From positions 35,281-99,280 of the forward strand of contig JAGOSL010000004.1 of the NCBI GenBank assembly GCA_018062345.1: a stretch of 64,000 nucleotides of DNA, written 5' to 3'. Within the stretch, counting starts at the first letter, position 1; each line of letters opens with the position of its first letter. This DNA comes from Pseudomonadota bacterium (GTDB taxonomy: Bacteria; Pseudomonadota; Alphaproteobacteria; Paracaedibacterales; CAITNM01). The notes below the pieces were generated by a model that saw nothing but the letters and a program-made list of their open reading frames with translations, was not told where the DNA came from and did no database searches. Positions 29,865 through 38,286 of the stretch are shown piece after piece. Position numbers and translations under genes: made by a program.

Positions 29865-31121
29865 ATGTCGCAACGTGTAAAAATCACTACTGCAGTCATC
29901 ATTGGTAACATTCTTGATTACTATGATTTCCTATTATTCGCTCATTTTGGCTCAATCATTACTCCTTATTTCTTTCCCAGCACTAATTCAAAAGAATCAC
30001 ATATACTGAGTCTTTTTTTATTTGGTGGCGCATTTGTGATAAGACCTGTCGGAGGAATTATATTTGGATACATTTCAGATGTTTTCAATAGAAAAACCGC
30101 CCTATTACGAGCAATTCAGTTCGCCATTTTTCCATCTTTGGCAATTGCATTTTTACCAAGTTATGAATATATTGGGCTCGCCGCAAGTAGCTTATTTGTA
30201 CTGTTCAGATTGCTGCAAGGATTTTCGCTAGGTGGTGAATACACTAATGCTGGAACCTATTTAATGGAATACCACAAAAAGCAGCGAGGTTTTGTGAGTG
30301 GTTGTTTGGCCGCTTCAGGCACAATTGGAAGCATGATTGGTCTTGGCGCATCTGCCATTTGCGTATTTTATCAAGAAACAATTCCTTGGCTTTGGCGCAT
30401 TGCCTTTTTATTGGGTGGAGTTGCAGCTTTTTGGACCATAAGCATGCGCCGCTCTTTAGTAGATATAGTGCCCCCTAGAAACCAGCCTAACCAAAAAACA
30501 AAAGACGATTTCGGATATCTTTGGTTGCGTCGCGTGTTGGTGATTTTTATTGGTATACTTGTTGGAACAACAAATTGGCTACCAGCAACCTATACAAATT
30601 TTTATGTTACAAAAATTTTAAATCAGCCAACCGTAATTGGCCAACAATGCACAATGATTGCACTTGTTAGTTATATTGCATTGTCACCCCTTATGGGCTT
30701 TTTTGCTGACAGAACAAAACACTATGAACAGTTCATGAAAATTACAGCATTACTTGCTGCACCCTTGAGCATCGGTGGTTTTATGCTTTTAGCACGAGAA
30801 CACTATTACTTAGCTCAGATATTTTTAGTAATTGCCTCATCTAGCTTTGGTGCTGCAATTCACCCTGTTATGAATAGTCTATTCCCAGCTTCGGTTCGGG
30901 CAAGAAATGTATCACTACTATTTACAATCGGCCTAAGTGTTGGTGGTATGGCACCTGGCATGATGAGTTATTTTGTTGATAAAACAGGATGGCACCTTAT
31001 ACCTGCACTTTTTGTCAGTGCAATAGCTGTGCTAATGGCTTTTTTATTTTTCATATATGAGGAGAGACATTCTAAGATTTTCTTACAGTCCAATAAGAGA
31101 AAATCAGTGATAGATAATTAA
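29865..31121 (+). CDS. MFS metabolite:H+ symporter (MHS/ProP-like)
   Basis: An inner-membrane symporter of 418 residues. Family features are NILDYYDFLLFAHFGSI at the N-terminus, FVIRPVGGIIFGYISD (motif A) and LFRLLQGFSLGGEYTNAGTYL. These match the metabolite:H+ symporter group that includes ProP and the proline/betaine and dicarboxylate carriers common in Rickettsiales. The start at 29865 (MSQRVKITTAVI) is preferred over a TTG at 29847. The substrate cannot be determined from the sequence. Confidence 0.88.
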   Translation: MSQRVKITTAVIIGNILDYYDFLLFAHFGSIITPYFFPSTNSKESHILSLFLFGGAFVIRPVGGIIFGYISDVFNRKTALLRAIQFAIFPSLAIAFLPSYEYIGLAASSLFVLFRLLQGFSLGGEYTNAGTYLMEYHKKQRGFVSGCLAASGTIGSMIGLGASAICVFYQETIPWLWRIAFLLGGVAAFWTISMRRSLVDIVPPRNQPNQKTKDDFGYLWLRRVLVIFIGILVGTTNWLPATYTNFYVTKILNQPTVIGQQCTMIALVSYIALSPLMGFFADRTKHYEQFMKITALLAAPLSIGGFMLLAREHYYLAQIFLVIASSSFGAAIHPVMNSLFPASVRARNVSLLFTIGLSVGGMAPGMMSYFVDKTGWHLIPALFVSAIAVLMAFLFFIYEERHSKIFLQSNKRKSVIDN

Positions 31122-31217
31122 GGATTTTCTTGAGAAATCTCTTTTTCGAAAAGAGAAATTGATAATAAATAGTGTGTCGTGTACTTTTGGATAAATCGTT
31201 GCATTGATCTCACAAGA

Positions 31218-32933
31218 ATGAATTCCATTTTAACATCTATTAATTTAGTAAAAACTGAATATTCGGAAGCAGATTTTTACAATTTTTGGCAGTTAGCAAG
31301 TGAGATGGTAGGCCTGGATGTGCAGGACAAGAAGTTAGCTAAAATTATTGAAGCCATTCATAAAGCACAGCGGCCATTTCAGTGCAAAGCAGAAGCATCT
31401 ACTTATCAACAAATTCAATTTTCCACAATTTTTTCCCTGCAAAAACAAGCTTTAGAATTTTTTAACCAAGGATTCATATTAGTATGTGACGATGTGACAA
31501 CTTGGGAAAGACTGATTATTGCTACTGCACCTAAGCAAGTCAGCAATGCTGTGGATTGGGTTTGTAAGGTATACAAGTATGTAATGAATCAAACTACTTT
31601 GAGTGCTCTGGAAGTAATTAGTCACCCTCACCTTGCTCAAGACCAGGAACTTCACAATCTTGCTGTAGAGTGGGAATACACTTTGAGAAAAACGCAAAAA
31701 CAATTATCAAATCTAGACCTTCCAAATCATCCTTTATGTAATTATCTTTCTTTTCTTACGCGCAAAAATGGTTTTCTTAATATTTTTAATGAAATTATTG
31801 AAAAACTCCCCTCTAAAATTCAAGCACAAACACGATTTCTTAGTGAATATATACCTCTTTTGGATGGTAAAAATCGCTGTATTGAATGGTTTAAAAAGGC
31901 TGTTTGCGTTGGAGTATATTCTAATCAAATTCGCTTAGGGATTCATGAAGCTTTAAAATTCACCCCAGCGCAAGTTGTATTTTGTTTGAAGCATAGCCAA
32001 ATTCGACCAAGCTTAAGCCACCTTCTGCAGAGCAAAACTACAAATATGACACAACAACTTATGCGTTGGAAAAGTTCTAATCCCTTAAATATTTTAAGTT
32101 ATTCTCAAGAAACAGTTTTTTGTCATCCGTTACTTAACGATCAGATTGCGCAAAAGTATCCAGAAAAAATATTCCCAACAAAGGTAGAAAGACCCACTGC
32201 AAAACCTATTGTCGGGAGTCGCCCAACTACTATTAGCGCAACAGGGTTTAATTTACTGATGCAAGACCCTTATGGATTTTACGCCAAATACATTTTAAAA
32301 CTTAGCCCTCTTGAAAGAATAACCTGTCAGAGTTTTGCAAAGGAATTTGGGATGGCAACCCATAAAATAATAGAAATTTATCTGAAAAGCGGATTTGATG
32401 CCGCAACAAAATATATAGACACACTAAGACTAAGCAGCCCTACCATTTTATGGAAAGCCAAACTACAGCGCATCCTAGATTGGGTGCGCAATCAAATTGA
32501 CGATTTATCTCCAAGCGAAATCCATAGTGAAAAGGATTTTCAAACAACACTGGGAGAAATTACTATAAAAGCAAGGATTGATGCTTTGTTTTTTTTGAAT
32601 GCTGGAAATTTAGTTGTAAATTTCAAAACAGGTACTCCCCCCAGTAAAGCTGAAGTGATTAACGGATATGCACCCCAACTTGCTATTGAAATGTTTTTAG
32701 CCGGTAAAACCTATGTTGATAAATCAGTCCAAGCAGAATTTTGGCAGCTTAAAGGCACGCAACCTTCTGGAATAACGTCCACAAGCCTTGCAATTCCAAT
32801 AGATACATTGCAAAAGACATTTGAAAAAATAACTTCCCATTATTTAATAAGGAATTCTGAATTTTTAACTTGCCCCTGGCCTTCAAAAACGCCAAAGTGT
32901 AACGAATATAAAAATTTGGAACGACTTATTTAA
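31218..32933 (+). CDS. addB: Reduced AddB-like protein
   Basis: About 571 residues, against about 1000 for usual alphaproteobacterial AddB. The N-terminal 330 residues show little similarity to known motifs. The C-terminal region is the AddB-type PD-(D/E)XK nuclease: SRPTTISATGFNLLMQDPYG, then FGMATHKIIE (about residue 378), the first acidic residue Asp455 in ARID, and NFKTG at 468-472 where active enzymes have D-Y-K-T-G. The Asp-to-Asn change at 468 probably disables the nuclease. The ATG at 31218 was chosen; a GTG at 31179 is also open. It is followed by an MFS gene (1-bp overlap) and addA, so the AddAB pair is split by a transporter. Confidence 0.7.
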   Translation: MNSILTSINLVKTEYSEADFYNFWQLASEMVGLDVQDKKLAKIIEAIHKAQRPFQCKAEASTYQQIQFSTIFSLQKQALEFFNQGFILVCDDVTTWERLIIATAPKQVSNAVDWVCKVYKYVMNQTTLSALEVISHPHLAQDQELHNLAVEWEYTLRKTQKQLSNLDLPNHPLCNYLSFLTRKNGFLNIFNEIIEKLPSKIQAQTRFLSEYIPLLDGKNRCIEWFKKAVCVGVYSNQIRLGIHEALKFTPAQVVFCLKHSQIRPSLSHLLQSKTTNMTQQLMRWKSSNPLNILSYSQETVFCHPLLNDQIAQKYPEKIFPTKVERPTAKPIVGSRPTTISATGFNLLMQDPYGFYAKYILKLSPLERITCQSFAKEFGMATHKIIEIYLKSGFDAATKYIDTLRLSSPTILWKAKLQRILDWVRNQIDDLSPSEIHSEKDFQTTLGEITIKARIDALFFLNAGNLVVNFKTGTPPSKAEVINGYAPQLAIEMFLAGKTYVDKSVQAEFWQLKGTQPSGITSTSLAIPIDTLQKTFEKITSHYLIRNSEFLTCPWPSKTPKCNEYKNLERLI

Positions 32934-34195
32934 TGAATGAAGAGAGAACAGCAGCGTCACCCTATTTAACTTGGGGAGGAGTTGCGTTATTTTTCTTATA
33001 TCAATACGTACTTCGTATTGCGCCTGGACTTGTAGAGCCGGAACTTCGCAGCGCATTTTTTATGACAGCTAATGATTTTTCAACGCTTGGTTCTTTTTTT
33101 ATGTTTGTCTACGCGATCGTGCAAATTCCCTGCGGAGTTTTGATTGATAGGCTTGGTGTGAAACGCGTAGTTTTATATAGCATTTTGCTGTGCTTGGTGG
33201 GTAATGTCTTATTAATTCATGGAAATAGCCTTTGGGAAGCCCAAGCCAGCAGAATTTTTATGGGACTAGGCGCTGCATCAGGTTATATCAGCTGCATGAA
33301 AATTGCAGCTGATAGTTTTCCAAGCTCGAACCGTGGTTTTTTCATGGGAGCCGCTTTAACAATTGGATTGCTCGGGCCACTTTTAACAACAGACCCATTG
33401 GTAGACCTTATTGAAACAACAAGCTGGATATATGCTTTCAAAGTATTGTCTGTCATTGGTGTAATATTATGGTTTTCGCTTGTAATTGTTATACCTAAGG
33501 AAGCTATTAATCCTCATGCTGTTTTGAGGTGGTCAGAAATCAAAAAAAGTATTTCTCATGTTTTAAAAACACGCGCAGTGCTAGCTTATGCAATTATGAC
33601 AACTTGTTTTTTCTCTCCTTTTTCTGTAATAGCAGATCTGTGGGGTGTTTCATTTTTAATGAACCATTTCAGCTTAGAGAGAATCAATGCAGCTAGTGTA
33701 ACAAAATTGCTTTATGTTGGTGCAGCAGTTGGAAGTTTGGTTGTTCCGTGGTTGTGTGAAAAATATAGAGGATACAATCGAGGCATCGCTTATAGTTGGA
33801 TAGCAATGGTACTTTGCTTAGTTATATTACTTTATGGGAGTTTGTCAGCATTCTTTCTTATTGCTGTGCTAATTGTTTTGGGGTTCTTCAGTAGCTCTGA
33901 AATATTATGCTTCGGTGCAGCTTCACACTACACAACACCTGAAACATCAGGCACGACTCTGGGTGTGATTAACACGTTCACTGTTATGGGCAGTGCTTGC
34001 ATTATGCAATCTTTTGGTTTCTTACTTGATCAAAAATGGAGTGGAGCAATGGATACTCATGGACTTAGGCTCTACTCTAGTAACGAATACATTTTTGCAC
34101 TCACTTCAATTCTTATTTTTGTTAGTGTTCTAGGAGTAATAGCTTTTTTCCTTTATAGACAAGGTAAAAAACTAAAACAAAAAGAACTAGCGTGA
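32933..34195 (+). CDS. MFS transporter
   Basis: A 420-residue membrane protein with about 12 helices. Near the N-terminus ALFFLYQYVLRIAPGLVEPE and, after helix 2, VQIPCGVLIDRLGVKR give the MFS fold (motif A form); AQASRIFMGLGAASGYISCM is helix 4. It resembles the Rickettsiales/Legionella proteins annotated as nitrate/nitrite or sugar-phosphate-like MFS carriers, but the substrate is unknown. The start overlaps the AddB stop by 1 bp (TAATG), and addA begins 16 bp after its stop. Confidence 0.87.
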   Translation: MNEERTAASPYLTWGGVALFFLYQYVLRIAPGLVEPELRSAFFMTANDFSTLGSFFMFVYAIVQIPCGVLIDRLGVKRVVLYSILLCLVGNVLLIHGNSLWEAQASRIFMGLGAASGYISCMKIAADSFPSSNRGFFMGAALTIGLLGPLLTTDPLVDLIETTSWIYAFKVLSVIGVILWFSLVIVIPKEAINPHAVLRWSEIKKSISHVLKTRAVLAYAIMTTCFFSPFSVIADLWGVSFLMNHFSLERINAASVTKLLYVGAAVGSLVVPWLCEKYRGYNRGIAYSWIAMVLCLVILLYGSLSAFFLIAVLIVLGFFSSSEILCFGAASHYTTPETSGTTLGVINTFTVMGSACIMQSFGFLLDQKWSGAMDTHGLRLYSSNEYIFALTSILIFVSVLGVIAFFLYRQGKKLKQKELA

Positions 34196-34210
34196 TGCTA
34201 TTTTTTCATT

Positions 34211-36637
34211 ATGCAACCACAACAAAGAGCTAGTAATCCAAAATCCAGCTGCTGGGTAAATGCTTCAGCTGGATCTGGAAAGACAAAGGTTCTTATTGAT
34301 AAGATTATTAGACTGCTACTAAGCGGTGCAAATTCTGATCGTATACTTTGTTTAACATTTTCAAGAGCTGCTGCAAATGAAATGCAACAAAGGCTTCTAA
34401 AACGCGTAGAATTACTCGCAAAAGCTTCCGAAACAAAGATTATTGAAGAATTGCAAGATCTAGGCGAAACACCAGACAAAGAAATAATTACAAAAGCTCA
34501 GAACCTGCATGCATTGGTGCAATTACTACCCATTTCAATTCAAACTGTCCATGGATTTTGCCAAAGTCTTCTTCAGCGACATATGGGTAAAAGCATCCTG
34601 CATACAGCCCCAAGAATCATGGAAAACTTTGAAGAGTCCACTTATTTGGCGCAGGCATTTGAAAAACTAATTACTGACGAACAAGCAACAATTTTTTTAG
34701 AGGAATTTCTGACTTTTCACTCTGACAATGTTTTATTTGAGTATCTATGCAGCACAATACGCAATGTTCAAAATTCAAACTTTGCTGAAATTAATTCTCG
34801 CCTACATGAATTATTTGATATTAACGGCATCCCAAAATTTCCAAATCCACCATCTGAGATACATTCTCTTCTTAAGGGGCTTTTGAATATTTGCCCACCA
34901 AATGAGAGCGTTTCAAAAGACCACTTTTTTTCACAGTGTTTTTTAACACAAAAAGGAACAGTACGGTCAAAAATTCTGGCAGCAGGTATCCAAAAAGAAT
35001 ATCCGGACGCAGAAATCCAGTTAAAAGTTTATGCGGAGTCTCTTGCGCATTATTATGCTCAAAAAACACGCTTTGATCATGTGCAAAAATCTTTGAATTT
35101 CTGGCAACTTCAGCAACTATTTAATAAGCACTACAGGGATTTAAAAGCAGAGCTAAATCTTTGGGATTTTCACGATTTGATTGAAAAAACACTAGAAATA
35201 TTAAATTTAGATACTTTCGATCAGATTCTTTTAGATTTAAATTATCGCATTGATCACATTCTAGTTGATGAAGCCCAAGACACAAGCATTGATCAGTGGC
35301 GGGTCATTGCACACCTTGTAAATGGTTTATTTGATCAACAATCAAATAATAGAAGTCTTTTTGTTGTAGGTGATGAAAAACAATCAATTTATAGTTTTCA
35401 AGGGGCTGATATTCGCATGTACCATAACATGCAAAAACATTTTTCAGCACTCTGCAATCCCTTTGAAAATATAAGCCTAACAACTAGCTTTCGTAGTGCT
35501 AAAAATATTTTAGACTTAATCGATACTATTTTTGAAAAAAACACTAATGGCCTTGGTAAAAATGTTAGTCACACCGCTCATCATTCATTTGATGGTCATA
35601 TTCGAATTTTGCCATTCATTGAACAAAAACATGAAAATATTGAACCATGGCCTATATTTGAAACCTACATTGAAATGCAAGAACCAGAAGAACTATTAGC
35701 AATTAATGTTTTAAACACAATTGAAAAAATCATTCAGGACGGCCTATTTTTGGCATCTCAGAACCGTGAAGCAACCTATAGTGATGTGATGATTTTGATG
35801 CGAAAACGAGGTGGTCAAATGCGTGCATTAACCGACATTTGCGAAAGAAAAAAAATCCCATTCTCTGCGTTTGAGCCGAAAAATCTTCTAGAATTTCTTG
35901 TTGTGCGCGACATTTTAAGTGCTGTTGAATTCATGCTGATGCCATTGAACGATCTAAATCTTGCGCAGCTATTAAAAAGCCCATGGATGAGAAGCTTTGG
36001 TATAATTAGCGAAGAAGATTTATTTAATCTATGCCACAGTCGGAAAAAATTTTTATGGAATGAGGTGCAGGCGCATTATCCTTTTCACGCCAATGCTCTT
36101 TGTGAACTGCTAAAAAGTACACCTACAAACGCTTACGATTATTTTCAATGCGCTTATGACATAATGAACGTTGAGTGCGAGCGCTTACACTATTTTATGG
36201 ACGAAGTTTTCAAGCGTTTTAATCTATTAGATTTAAGTATTAGGGAACTGATTGAGCATTTATATAACTATCCACCAATATTTACCCAGAGCAGCCACCA
36301 AGAAGGCATTAAACTATCAACAGTACACGGAGCAAAAGGTTTAGAAGCACCTATTGTTATTATTCTAGATAATGGAGATGAGCCAAATCTAAAACAAGAC
36401 ATCTTACTATTTGATCCCGTTCAACAATTTTGGTTCTTAAAACCAACAATTGCCGCAGATACAGTTTTAACTTCTGCATTGAAAGAACACCATCAGCAAG
36501 CTTTAGAATTTGAGCATAATCGCCTTTTCTATGTATCACTTACTCGTGCCAAAGAGCATTTGATTTTAGCGGGCCTGCCTCATGAACCTTCTACGCACTC
36601 TTGGTATTGGGGAGTTTCGGAAGCAGCTAAAAATTAA
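34211..36637 (+). CDS. addA: AddA-type helicase lacking the nuclease domain
   Basis: UvrD-family superfamily 1 helicase of 808 residues, close to AddA of alphaproteobacterial AddAB, which is usually about 1150 residues. All helicase motifs are present: Walker A NASAGSGKT (about residue 18), TFSRAAANEM, Walker B VDEAQDTSI, GDEKQSIYSFQGAD, TTSFRSAKNIL, STVHGAKGLEAP and RLFYVSLTRAKEHL. The protein ends about 25 residues after motif VI, so the C-terminal PD-(D/E)XK nuclease is missing. Together with the changed nuclease site in the AddB-like protein, this pair may be a helicase without DNA degradation. No frameshifted remnant of a nuclease domain follows. Confidence 0.85.
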   Translation: MQPQQRASNPKSSCWVNASAGSGKTKVLIDKIIRLLLSGANSDRILCLTFSRAAANEMQQRLLKRVELLAKASETKIIEELQDLGETPDKEIITKAQNLHALVQLLPISIQTVHGFCQSLLQRHMGKSILHTAPRIMENFEESTYLAQAFEKLITDEQATIFLEEFLTFHSDNVLFEYLCSTIRNVQNSNFAEINSRLHELFDINGIPKFPNPPSEIHSLLKGLLNICPPNESVSKDHFFSQCFLTQKGTVRSKILAAGIQKEYPDAEIQLKVYAESLAHYYAQKTRFDHVQKSLNFWQLQQLFNKHYRDLKAELNLWDFHDLIEKTLEILNLDTFDQILLDLNYRIDHILVDEAQDTSIDQWRVIAHLVNGLFDQQSNNRSLFVVGDEKQSIYSFQGADIRMYHNMQKHFSALCNPFENISLTTSFRSAKNILDLIDTIFEKNTNGLGKNVSHTAHHSFDGHIRILPFIEQKHENIEPWPIFETYIEMQEPEELLAINVLNTIEKIIQDGLFLASQNREATYSDVMILMRKRGGQMRALTDICERKKIPFSAFEPKNLLEFLVVRDILSAVEFMLMPLNDLNLAQLLKSPWMRSFGIISEEDLFNLCHSRKKFLWNEVQAHYPFHANALCELLKSTPTNAYDYFQCAYDIMNVECERLHYFMDEVFKRFNLLDLSIRELIEHLYNYPPIFTQSSHQEGIKLSTVHGAKGLEAPIVIILDNGDEPNLKQDILLFDPVQQFWFLKPTIAADTVLTSALKEHHQQALEFEHNRLFYVSLTRAKEHLILAGLPHEPSTHSWYWGVSEAAKN

Positions 36638-36736
36638 AAAATAAAATTCTTAAATTAATAAAGTCATTTAATCAAAATTTAACTTCTTCCCAACTAGCAT
36701 AAATATCAGTTGGATAGACATAGAGGTTAGTGTTAC

Positions 36737-38125
36737 ATGAGAATAATTTTTACGTTCTTTACTGCCTTCTTACAATCACATTTAACAGCGGCTGAAATAC
36801 TTGTTGCGCCAATTACTGAAGAAAGATCAGATCTTCTGTTGCAATGTCCTTCTTTCATTGATTTACAAACCACTTTAGCTGTATCAAAACAAGAAGAGTT
36901 AACCATAGAAAATAGAACAGATATCCCTATCAGAGTGGGAGTATATGATTCTTACCAACTAGCCTTTGATGCGAAAGAAACTGAAGTTTTAATTTCGTTT
37001 GATGGCCGCTACCAAATGATTAGCGTAAACGGAAGCTCAACACCTTCTGAGAAAAATACATTTTTACGAATTCTCATAGATCCAACTCAAGAAAGATCTA
37101 GAGTAGCATCCATCGTTTTAAAAAGTACTATTGTCATTTTTCCTGGTGTGCTTGAAACAATTAGAGCGATGCCATCATCATACATAAGCAGCCTTGTTTG
37201 TGAAGACACTGAAAAACATATTATTTTCAGTACGCCCTCCCAAAATAAAACCCAGTTAGCAATAGAAGATTTGCCTGATAGCTTAGATTATGAAAAACCT
37301 ACATTTAGACAGCCTATTGAAGATATTTCTTCGCTACCACTTTTTCAGCATTTGGCATCAACTCTATTTAGCGAATATAAGATCACCCCACAAAAGTTTT
37401 GTCAAAAATTAAGAGAAATTAATCGAGATAGAACTACTCCAATCAAAGATTGTACTCTATTATCGAATACCCCTGATCTTAAAATTCCTAAAATAATACA
37501 CACCTTTTATGCAAAAAAAACTGACGAACCGGCCACTTGTTTAAATCCTCATCAAAAAAAGTGCTTGGGGATATCAATTGAAACTCATTCAAAGGCATTA
37601 GGGTGGAAACACATCTTATGGACAGCTGAGCCTCCTATCACAGCGGAAGATTTAGGAGCAATAGCTGAAAATGTTGAAATTAGGTCTATTTCGTTGTCTA
37701 GGCTACCCTGCCTATCTGAAATAGAAAAATTATTAAATAGCAAACTTTATAGACGTGCATCTGTACTTTTTCAGTATGCAGTACTAGCTAAATACGGAGG
37801 GGTAGTAAGAGGGATAAATAGAGTAATTAAGCAAGATATAGCAACGATACATTCAAAATTTAGCTTCTACGCTAGTGTAGATACTTCCATGGTCATTGGT
37901 TCTGAATTTTTAGCATCAACATCTGGATACTCTATAATAAGAAACGCACTTACTTTGGTGCAGAGGGAAGTAAACAAAACAGAAAATTCTTTACTGAGCG
38001 AACCAGATATTTTATCAATCGATTATCAAACTAAATATGCTAGCGGGCCCCTTTATATAAGTTTCCACCAATGGGCAACGCCCGGAAATGATATAATCAT
38101 TTTCACACCAGGCTCTTATAAATAA
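36737..38125 (+). CDS. Exported glycosyltransferase-like protein, DxD lost
   Basis: A 462-residue protein with a signal peptide (MRIIFTFFTAFLQSHLTAAE). The first part holds a beta-rich module with LTIENRTDIPIRVGVYD (about residue 54) that is repeated in two neighbouring genes. The C-terminal half resembles the DXD-type sugar transferase family (OCH1/TcdA-like): KIPKIIHTFYAKKT, then HSKALGWKHILWTAEPP, and LFQYAVLAKYGGVVRGINRV. In active relatives GGxYLDTD is found at the last site; here D-x-D is replaced by G-x-N, so metal-nucleotide binding is probably lost. It may be a non-catalytic paralogue. It lies at the start of the exported glycan-enzyme island. Confidence 0.7.
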   Translation: MRIIFTFFTAFLQSHLTAAEILVAPITEERSDLLLQCPSFIDLQTTLAVSKQEELTIENRTDIPIRVGVYDSYQLAFDAKETEVLISFDGRYQMISVNGSSTPSEKNTFLRILIDPTQERSRVASIVLKSTIVIFPGVLETIRAMPSSYISSLVCEDTEKHIIFSTPSQNKTQLAIEDLPDSLDYEKPTFRQPIEDISSLPLFQHLASTLFSEYKITPQKFCQKLREINRDRTTPIKDCTLLSNTPDLKIPKIIHTFYAKKTDEPATCLNPHQKKCLGISIETHSKALGWKHILWTAEPPITAEDLGAIAENVEIRSISLSRLPCLSEIEKLLNSKLYRRASVLFQYAVLAKYGGVVRGINRVIKQDIATIHSKFSFYASVDTSMVIGSEFLASTSGYSIIRNALTLVQREVNKTENSLLSEPDILSIDYQTKYASGPLYISFHQWATPGNDIIIFTPGSYK

Positions 38126-38286
38126 TTAACAACTAAAACTATCGCCTTTAACAGTTTTTTTATTTTTTATTCATAAAATGAAACAATAAACATAAATAAA
38201 ATAAATAAAAAATTTTGAGAAATACAAGAATTATTTCAAAAGATTTTTAAGTGAAACCAGCGCTAACCACAAAGGATATGAATAAG

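Noticed and set aside
31130..31165. Terminator after the MHS symporter gene
   Set aside because: A hairpin CTCTTTT-TCG-AAAAGAG is visible but lacks a following T-run; too weak to list as a terminator.
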